From Comamonadaceae bacterium (lineage in GTDB: Bacteria > Pseudomonadota > Gammaproteobacteria > Burkholderiales > Burkholderiaceae_C): 64,000 bases of DNA. The translations under genes were made by a program, and so were the position numbers. Position 1 is the stretch's first letter. Every line of letters begins with the position of its first letter. Location of the stretch: assembly GCA_947373105.1 (NCBI GenBank), contig CANBWK010000002.1, positions 1-64,000 of the forward strand, given 5' to 3'. Shown here piece by piece: positions 50,762 to 64,000 of this stretch. The notes under the pieces are model-generated. The model saw only the letters and a program-made list of their open reading frames with translations, made no database searches and was not told the origin of the DNA.

Positions 50762-52180
50762 TTAAACCGAGGGTTGGGGGACAGGAATCGGAAAAGAACT
50801 GCTGCGTTTGACCAGTGGCCCCACAGCAATCAGGGTGAGAAATAACAAAAACATTTCGACGTGGTAAACCATGCTGTAAGCTACCGAGGGATCTGTCAAA
50901 CCCGTACCCAACAAGCCTTGTGAGGTAAGGGTGTTCACTGCATCACGCAAGGCCCCACCCAAAAACATGGACAAACCAGCAGCAGCAGCTTGCACAGCAC
51001 CCCAAGCACCCAAGGCCAAGCCTACAAAGGCCGCCTCTAGACGCATGGCCGTGAACAAAGTGCCTACCGCAAACAAGCCGCCGCCAAAGCCAATACCCAA
51101 GGCACCAAATCTGAATAACCAACCTGCATCCAGTGGAGCTGAAAAGATCACGGCCGCAAATGCTGGTAAACCAGCCAATGCACCATAAGCTGCCATGCGC
51201 ATGGGGTCTTTGCCTTTTGCCAGTTGCCGGCCTGCAGCATAAAAACCCAACAAGCCACCCGCTGACAACATGGCTGTCAGTGCGCTGGTGGCGCCCACAC
51301 TCAAACGCAGAATTTCACCGCCATAGGGCTCGAGCACTATGTCTTGCATGTTGAACGCCATGGTGCCCAGAGCCGTGGCCCAGAGAAAACGCTTTGCGTT
51401 GGGTAAAGCGATGAATTCGGCCCAAACCTCTTTGAACGGGCGACGAATTTCGGTTTTCAAGGCCTTCACACGTTCAGGATTACGAGGCTCTTGCTTCCAG
51501 AGCGCAACGCCGTTCAGAAGCAGCACCACCAAAGCCGTGCCTTGGACGACTTGAACCAAAATTTCAGGTGTGAATTTGGCCAGTAAAAGGCTGTAAAACA
51601 AACTTCCAAACACTGCCCCCACCAAAAGCATGGTGTACATCAGGGCCACCACGCGCGGGCGTGTTTCATCATTGGCTTGATCAGTAGCCAAAGCCAGTCC
51701 TGCAGTTTGGGAGGTTTGTAGGCCTGCACCCACCATCAAGAATGCGATGGCAGCAGCACCTTGCCCGACCCAGTCGGGCACAGGAACTTGCCCCCCACCC
51801 GATAGAACCAGTAATGCAAACGGCATGACCGCAAGCCCTAAGAACTGTATCAAGGTGCCCCCCCACATATAGGGAACTCTTCGCCACCCGAACGCAGAGA
51901 TGTGAATATCTGATTGATAGCCCGTGACAGCTCGAAACGGAGCAACCAACAGGGGAAGCGCCAACATCATCGAAACCAACCAGGCTGGCACGAACAATTC
52001 AACAATCATCACGCGGTTAAGGGTACCAATCATCAAAGCGGTCGTGATACCCATGGTGAACTTGAACAAAGACAACCGCAACAGACGGGCCAATGGCAAG
52101 CCGGGGCTGGCGACATCGGCAAACGGCAACCAGCTCACTGGCATTTGTTTTGCAAACTTGGAAAATGTTTTGGCTCTCAT
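50762..52180 (-). CDS. lhaA: LH1 assembly protein LhaA (PucC-family MFS)
   Basis: LARLLRLSLFKFTMGITTALMIGTLNRVMIVELFVPAWLVSMMLALPLLVAPFRAVTGYQSDIH; between bchM and puhA. Confidence 0.95.
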   Translation of the reverse strand: MRAKTFSKFAKQMPVSWLPFADVASPGLPLARLLRLSLFKFTMGITTALMIGTLNRVMIVELFVPAWLVSMMLALPLLVAPFRAVTGYQSDIHISAFGWRRVPYMWGGTLIQFLGLAVMPFALLVLSGGGQVPVPDWVGQGAAAIAFLMVGAGLQTSQTAGLALATDQANDETRPRVVALMYTMLLVGAVFGSLFYSLLLAKFTPEILVQVVQGTALVVLLLNGVALWKQEPRNPERVKALKTEIRRPFKEVWAEFIALPNAKRFLWATALGTMAFNMQDIVLEPYGGEILRLSVGATSALTAMLSAGGLLGFYAAGRQLAKGKDPMRMAAYGALAGLPAFAAVIFSAPLDAGWLFRFGALGIGFGGGLFAVGTLFTAMRLEAAFVGLALGAWGAVQAAAAGLSMFLGGALRDAVNTLTSQGLLGTGLTDPSVAYSMVYHVEMFLLFLTLIAVGPLVKRSSSFPIPVPQPSV

Positions 52181-52875
52181 GAGCGTACCAACTCCATGGC
52201 TTTGGATTTGTAAAAACCACTGGACACTTTGTGCATGCGAGCGCATTGCCAGTCGTTCAATGATTCGTGTGTCTCCATGAGCTCAGCAATGCGGGTTTCT
52301 GCCATGGGCTCAAGCCACGGCGCACGGTCGCCACGAGGCAACAAACGACCCACTGAAATCATGAGCGCCAAAAGGGGTGTGCGGGGTGCAAAGGTAAACA
52401 CAATGGATTTGCGGGTGCGCTCAGCCAACTGCGCCAGCGAATTGACAGCATCTTCCGTGTCATAGTGAATAATGGAGTCCATGGCCACAACATGGTCAAA
52501 GTGACCTAAGCGTTTGTCGAGCATGTCACCGCTATGGAACTCCACCAAGTGCGCCACATCGGCGGGAATTCTCTCGCGCGCCAATTCCACCAAAGTGGGG
52601 GACAAATCAATGGCCACGACTTGTGCACCTAGACGCGCGGCCTCCACAGCTAAAGCACCTGTCCCACAGCCGGCATCCAAAATGCGTTTGCCTCGGAGGT
52701 CCTCGCCCAACCAAGAAACTAGAGTGGCTCGCATTTGATCGCGGCCAGCACGCACGCTTGCTCGAATGCGGCCAACGGGTGCGTCGGAAGTGAGTTTTTC
52801 CCAAGCTGCGACCGCCGTCCGATCGAAGTAATGTTCGATCTGTCCTCGCCGTTGTTCGTAGGTCATTTCATTCAT
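52177..52875 (-). CDS. bchM: Mg-protoporphyrin IX methyltransferase
   Basis: YEQRRGQIEHYFDRTAVAAWEKLTSDAPVGRIRASVRAGRDQMR, ILDAGCGTGALAVEAARLGA. Confidence 0.95.
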   Translation of the reverse strand: MNEMTYEQRRGQIEHYFDRTAVAAWEKLTSDAPVGRIRASVRAGRDQMRATLVSWLGEDLRGKRILDAGCGTGALAVEAARLGAQVVAIDLSPTLVELARERIPADVAHLVEFHSGDMLDKRLGHFDHVVAMDSIIHYDTEDAVNSLAQLAERTRKSIVFTFAPRTPLLALMISVGRLLPRGDRAPWLEPMAETRIAELMETHESLNDWQCARMHKVSSGFYKSKAMELVRS

Positions 52876-52885
52876 GGTCCAGATC

Positions 52886-57588
<4,703 letters not shown>

Positions 57589-59174
57589 ACAGTGTCTCCG
57601 TAGTGATGACCGTAACGCCGCGTTCTAGCGCAAAGCGTTCGGTATTTCGTCGAGCTTTTCCACGAACAAAAAATGGAATTTTTTTCAGTTCTTTTTCTGC
57701 ACCTGCATCCCAAGCTGCTGTTTGGCTATTGGGCGCACTTTGGCTTTTTTCTGGCTGCGGGGATGGCGCATCCAACACGCCAGGTGCGGCTGCAGGCAAA
57801 TTTCTGTCGACCTGCACAGCGGGTTGATGGACGCCACCGCCCAGGTGGGAGGGCGCGGCATTTTCGTGAAACTCGGAGTCCCCTCTGAACATGCCGATCA
57901 GGTGCTCTTCCAAGCCCATCATCAAGGGGTGGACCCAGGTGTCAAACAACACGTTGGCACCCTCAAACCCCATCTGGGGTGAGTAACGGGCGGGAAAGTC
58001 TTGAACATGCACAGGGGCCGAAATAACCGCGCAAGGAACGCCCAAGCGCTTGGCAATGTGACGTTCCATTTGCGTGCCCAAGACCAACTCTGGATTCAAT
58101 TCTGAGATGCGTGCTTCTATTTCCAAATAGTCATCGCTGATCAACGCTTCTACGCCATACAGTTTGGCGGCATCACGCACCTCGCGCGCAAACTCGCGGC
58201 TGTAAGTACCAATGCCCACGACGGTAAAACCCATCTCATCGGCAGCTACTTTGGCCGCAGCCACAGCATGCGTGGCGTCGCCAAACACAAACACGCGCTT
58301 GTTAGTGAGGTAGGTGGAGTCAACGGAGCGTGTGTACCAAGTGGCACGCGAATGGGCTTTGGCCAATGCGGCTTCAGGGTCAAGTCCAGCCAATTGCGCA
58401 ACTTCACGAACAAAGTCACGCGTGGCTTTCGTCCCAATAGGAATGGTTTTGGTAAAAGCTTGGCCAAACTGACGCTGCAACCACTGCGCACTCAGGTTTG
58501 CAATTTCAGGGTAGAGCACCACATTGAACTGCGCATCCGCCAAGCGCGCCAAGTCTGCCGGTGTGGCCGACAAAGGCGCCACTACATTGATCTCAATGCC
58601 CATGTCAGTGAGCAACTTGCGAATTTCAGTCAAGTCATCACGGTGTCTAAAACCCAAAGCAGCGGGTCCTAAGATATTGCAACGTGGTTTGCTACTTTGT
58701 GTCTTCTCAATCTGATCGACTGGCAAAGCCAAGTTGCGAACCAGTTGGTAAAACGTCTCCGATGCGCCCCAATTCTCTTTGCGCTGATACGAAGGCAATT
58801 CCAAGGCCACCACAGGCACCGGTAGGTTGAGCGCTTTGCACAAGCCGCCTGGATCATCTTGTATCAATTCGGCTGTACATGATGCGCCGACCAACATCGC
58901 TTTGGGTTTGAAGCGTTCAAAGGCTTCGCGCGCAGCAGTCTTGAAAAGCTCTGCGGTATCACCGCCTAAATCACGGGCTTGAAACGTGGTGTAAGTGACG
59001 GGTGGGCGCTTTTGCAAACGCTCAATCATGGTGAACAACAAATCGGCGTACGTATCACCCTGGGGGGCATGCAAGACGTAATGCACATCCTCCATGGCCG
59101 TGGCAATTCGCATCGCACCCACATGCGGGGGGCCTTCATAAGTCCAAAGTGTGAGTTGCATGGCGCTGTTTCCT

Positions 59175-60964
<1,790 letters not shown>

Positions 60965-61018
60965 GGCGGGCCTTTATTTCAAATCGACTGAGGCCACTTT
61001 AAAGCTTAAAAAAGAAAG

Positions 61019-61036
61019 TGTCAATGAAAATTGACA
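61019..61036. promoter_or_regulatory. PpsR/CrtJ box 1 in the bchF-ppaA divergent promoter
   Basis: TGT-CAATGAAAATTG-ACA; exact TGT-N12-ACA. Confidence 0.65.
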
Positions 61037-61043
61037 ATATATG

Positions 61044-61061
61044 TGTTAACTAGGGATTACA
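61044..61061. promoter_or_regulatory. PpsR/CrtJ box 2 in the bchF-ppaA divergent promoter
   Basis: TGT-TAACTAGGGATT-ACA; exact TGT-N12-ACA, 7 bp after box 1. Confidence 0.6.
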
Positions 61062-61111
61062 CTAATGCGAGTCTTTTGTACTTGTAAGAAACTATCTTTG
61101 TCTCTTCAAAG

Positions 61112-61966
61112 ATGGGGGTCGCTGTGACTCAGTTTAAATTTGAAAAATTGAATACTTCAATAGAAAAACATAGGACTTCGGGGTCACAAGACACCAAGCT
61201 CAATCTCGAGTTTGGCTCTAGCCCTCGCCTGGTCGGTGGCACAAGCTTTGTGAAGCAAGCTGCTCTCGATCAAGTCCAAGTGAAACTGCTTTCTCAAGCG
61301 GCCATCCACAGCATGGACGAGACGCGCAAAATCTTGATGAAGTGGCGTCGACAAGGCCATTGCCTGGCGGATATTTACCTCCAAGGCATTACGGCGGCCT
61401 CAAGACTGATCGGTGAACTCTGGGCGACAGACGAACTGGACTTTGCCAACATCAACATAGCCTTTTCACGCCTGCACCGTGCTTTGCACGAATTCAGCAC
61501 AGAATTCTTAGCCGAAGGGAGAGGCGAATCGAATGGCTTGAGCTTGCTGTTAATGACAGAGCCTGGCTCTCACCACGGGATGGGGGCTTTTATGTTGAGT
61601 GAGTTCTTCCGTCAAGCCGGCTGGCGGGTCATGCTCCTCGCACCCCAAGACATTACAGATTTCAAGAGAATGTTCCTGTCTGATTGGTTTGATGCTGTTT
61701 TGCTGTCGATTTCAACAGACCGCCAAATAGATAGCGTCTCCCAGACCGTGTCTGAATTGCGTGACACAACGGTCAATCCTGATTTGAAAATTTATGTGGG
61801 CGGGCCAATGGCTTGTATATCCCCAAGCCTGCTTAATTGGGCGGGAACCTCATTACTTGATAAAGACGCGGCCCAAACCTTGGAAATTGTGACCCAAGCT
61901 GTACATGCTTCAACCCCTTCTTTTTCAGAAGAATTTCGCCACATAAGATCTCTTCAAAATTGTTGA
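61112..61966 (+). CDS. ppaA: B12-binding-domain photosynthesis regulator, PpaA/AerR type
   Basis: Position between bchF and ppsR; LADIYLQGITAASRLIGELWATDELDFANINIAFSRLHRAL, MTEPGSHHGMGAFMLSEFFRQAGWRVMLL (cobalamin-binding-like H-x-x-G region). Confidence 0.85.
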   Translation: MGVAVTQFKFEKLNTSIEKHRTSGSQDTKLNLEFGSSPRLVGGTSFVKQAALDQVQVKLLSQAAIHSMDETRKILMKWRRQGHCLADIYLQGITAASRLIGELWATDELDFANINIAFSRLHRALHEFSTEFLAEGRGESNGLSLLLMTEPGSHHGMGAFMLSEFFRQAGWRVMLLAPQDITDFKRMFLSDWFDAVLLSISTDRQIDSVSQTVSELRDTTVNPDLKIYVGGPMACISPSLLNWAGTSLLDKDAAQTLEIVTQAVHASTPSFSEEFRHIRSLQNC

Positions 61967-61978
61967 TGCAGATCAAAC

Positions 61979-61996
61979 TGTCCATAAAAATTGACG
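61979..61996. promoter_or_regulatory. Near-consensus PpsR box upstream of ppsR
   Basis: TGT-CCATAAAAATTG-ACG; one position off TGT-N12-ACA. Confidence 0.35.
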
Positions 61997-62056
61997 TCAT
62001 AATCAGTCAACTATGATATACTCATATTAAATATAAATAATTTATATAAAATCAAG

Positions 62057-63457
62057 ATGATGAACTTTGCCGATCTTAATGATATTAACTTTAACAAATT
62101 GTTAGGATTGGTTTCAGACGTTAGTTTGGTCATCAGCGACAAAGGCTTCATCGAGGACGTGTCAACTGGACAAGACACCATGGCGACCTTAGGTTGTCAT
62201 AACTGGCTTGGCAAGCGGTGGATAGACACTGTGACATCCGAAAGCAAAAAGAAAATTCAAGATTTACTGGTCATCCAACCAGAACCTCAAAGCCTAGTTT
62301 GGCGCCACGTCAATCACCCAATGCCCTCTGGCGGTGAAGCCGCTATCCAATACATCACTGTTGCGCTGAAAGGCAACAAACTGCTGGCAATAGGGAGAAA
62401 CCTAGAGCGCCTTGCAGAACTTCAACGCCGCCTAGTTGAAACTCAGCAGTCCATGGAGCGTGATTTTCTGAGGCTCAGGCACATTGAAGCACGTTATCGT
62501 GTCTTGTTCGAAACCTCCCCCGAAGCTGTGCTGGTGGTCGATACGCATTCATATCGCTTGATTGAAACGAATGCAGGCGCTCAATCGCTTTTCAAAGATG
62601 CTGGCAAACGACTGGTGGGTCGGGATTTCCGAGAGTGCTTTAAGCCCGAAAGTCAAGGTGAGGTTCAATCCCTGCTTAAAACCGCCCTCGCGACCGGCAG
62701 AATTGAAATATGTTCGGCCACCATACTGGGGGCGGCCTCACCCATGACCGTATCAGCCAACGTATTTAGGCAAGAAGGTGGGGCGCAATTTTTGGTACGT
62801 CTGACCCAGCGCGAGCCCTCCGCAACCGCTCACCTGAAAATAGACGCTTCCGTGGTTTTGAGTGAAGCGATGGAGCACTTCCCCGACGGATGGCTGTTGA
62901 CAGACCCTTCTGGTATGGTGAGAAGTGTGAATGAGGAAGGCATGGCGCTACTCGGGCTGACGGCAGCATCACAAGTGGTGGGCCAATCACTTGAACGTTG
63001 GTTGATCCGTGGTGCAGTGGATTGGGGGGTGCTCAACACCTCTTTGAAACAACAAAAGCCCGTGAGAAACTTTGCCACAGAAGTGAGAACACTCTCGGGC
63101 ATGACGCTGCCCGTTGAGATCTCTGGCGTCTATTTGGCTAAGCCAGAGCCACTCTTTGTGATGTTCGTGAGAGATTTAAATCGGCGTTCGCAGTCATCTG
63201 CGCAGGCCTCCCCGACCGTGCCTAATCCATTTGCTGAATTGTCACAATTGGTGGGCCGCCGACCGATAAAGGACATCGTGGGCGATACCGTCGATACGAT
63301 TGAACGCATGTGCATCGAAGCGGCCCTCGAGTTAACGCACAACAACCGCGCCTCTGCGGCCGAAATGCTTGGACTTTCGCGTCAAAGTCTTTATGTCAAG
63401 CTCAGAAGATTTGGCGTTTTGTCAGAAAACGATTTCGACTCAGAAGCCAGCGCCTGA
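62057..63457 (+). CDS. ppsR: Photosynthesis transcriptional repressor PpsR/CrtJ
   Basis: PAS domains (RYRVLFETSPEAVLVVDTHSYRLIETN..., DGWLLTDPSGMVRSVNEEGMALLG) plus Fis-type HTH ALELTHNNRASAAEMLGLSRQSLYVKLRRFGV. Confidence 0.95.
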   Translation: MMNFADLNDINFNKLLGLVSDVSLVISDKGFIEDVSTGQDTMATLGCHNWLGKRWIDTVTSESKKKIQDLLVIQPEPQSLVWRHVNHPMPSGGEAAIQYITVALKGNKLLAIGRNLERLAELQRRLVETQQSMERDFLRLRHIEARYRVLFETSPEAVLVVDTHSYRLIETNAGAQSLFKDAGKRLVGRDFRECFKPESQGEVQSLLKTALATGRIEICSATILGAASPMTVSANVFRQEGGAQFLVRLTQREPSATAHLKIDASVVLSEAMEHFPDGWLLTDPSGMVRSVNEEGMALLGLTAASQVVGQSLERWLIRGAVDWGVLNTSLKQQKPVRNFATEVRTLSGMTLPVEISGVYLAKPEPLFVMFVRDLNRRSQSSAQASPTVPNPFAELSQLVGRRPIKDIVGDTVDTIERMCIEAALELTHNNRASAAEMLGLSRQSLYVKLRRFGVLSENDFDSEASA

Positions 63458-63661
63458 ACAGGTCAACGCCTAAAACCTACCCAGCCTACTTTCGTATTCA
63501 ATATTTTCCTTTCAAACCAAGGGTAATTGATAGTGGCGCTTCTTCTGAAAAGTGTTCAGAATGAATCTCAGTAGCGGATCGGTATGCTATTTTGCTGGAG
63601 AAGAACTACCCCGATCACCCTTCACTCCGTAGGCACGCTAATTTTCCCGTAGGAATTTTGC

Positions 63662-64000
63662 ATGACTAAATTGAATAGCTTGCATAGATTAAGTGTTCAA
63701 GGATCGGCAAATGATGAGTGCAAGGAGTACTTAGAGGATGTGATTGGGAAGCAACTCATTCCCAGGCTTTTAAATTCTCAACATTACAACGAACGATTGG
63801 CCTCGCCAGAGGTTTCAGGGGCCGATGCAGCAACATTCCCTGAATTCAGGGACTTCACTGATGCCTGTCGGTATGGCGATTCTTTGCGCGTAAACCATAT
63901 TGTGGACACTCTGACATCACAAGGTTTTGCACAAGAAAAAATATTTTTAGAATTGATCACCCCAGCAGCCCGACACTTGGGCTCGCTTTGGGACAACGAC
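63662..64000 (+). CDS. Second PpaA/AerR-like B12-binding regulator, partial at right edge
   Basis: MTKLNSLHRLSVQGSANDECKEYLEDVIGKQLIPRLLNSQHY...ILELITPAARHLGSLWDND; open to the end of the window; TPAARHLGxLW is typical of B12-binding cap domains in PpaA proteins. Confidence 0.65.
   Translation, partial: MTKLNSLHRLSVQGSANDECKEYLEDVIGKQLIPRLLNSQHYNERLASPEVSGADAATFPEFRDFTDACRYGDSLRVNHIVDTLTSQGFAQEKIFLELITPAARHLGSLWDND

Overview
The window looks like a chromosomal segment from a betaproteobacterium (gene content suggests Burkholderiales/Comamonadaceae, Limnohabitans-like; this is inference). Left part (~1-21 kb) is ordinary metabolism: pncB (partial), livFG-livHM, nitroreductase, thioesterase, HDAC-like amidohydrolase, phasin, patatin-like lipoprotein, feoAB plus an un-called 44-aa Cys-rich FeoB-associated protein, SDR, gamma-glutamyltransferase, acs, yqhA-like, class I fumarase, murI, YgjP-like protease, MFS. 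Next comes a complete ccmABCDEFGHI cytochrome c maturation operon (21.1-28.2 kb). The right part (~28.7-64 kb) is most of an aerobic anoxygenic photosynthesis gene cluster: bciA, tspO, bchP, bch2/pucC-like, bchG, hemA, dxs, bchID, crtB, crtI, puhE, acsF, puhC, puhB, puhA, lhaA, bchM, bchL, bchH, bchB, bchN, bchF, a B12-binding ppaA/aerR-type gene, ppsR, and a second partial ppaA-like gene. The most notable item is a gene at 29921-30916 whose protein has clear light-dependent protochlorophyllide oxidoreductase (LPOR) signatures. It lies in the same cluster as a full dark-operative DPOR (bchL, bchN, bchB). It sits next to a decayed hemC'-'hemE fusion pseudogene. TGT-N12-ACA PpsR/CrtJ boxes are visible in the bchF/ppaA and dxs/bchID divergent promoters but not in front of the LPOR gene. 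No pufLM, puf antenna or bchXYZ genes are in the window.
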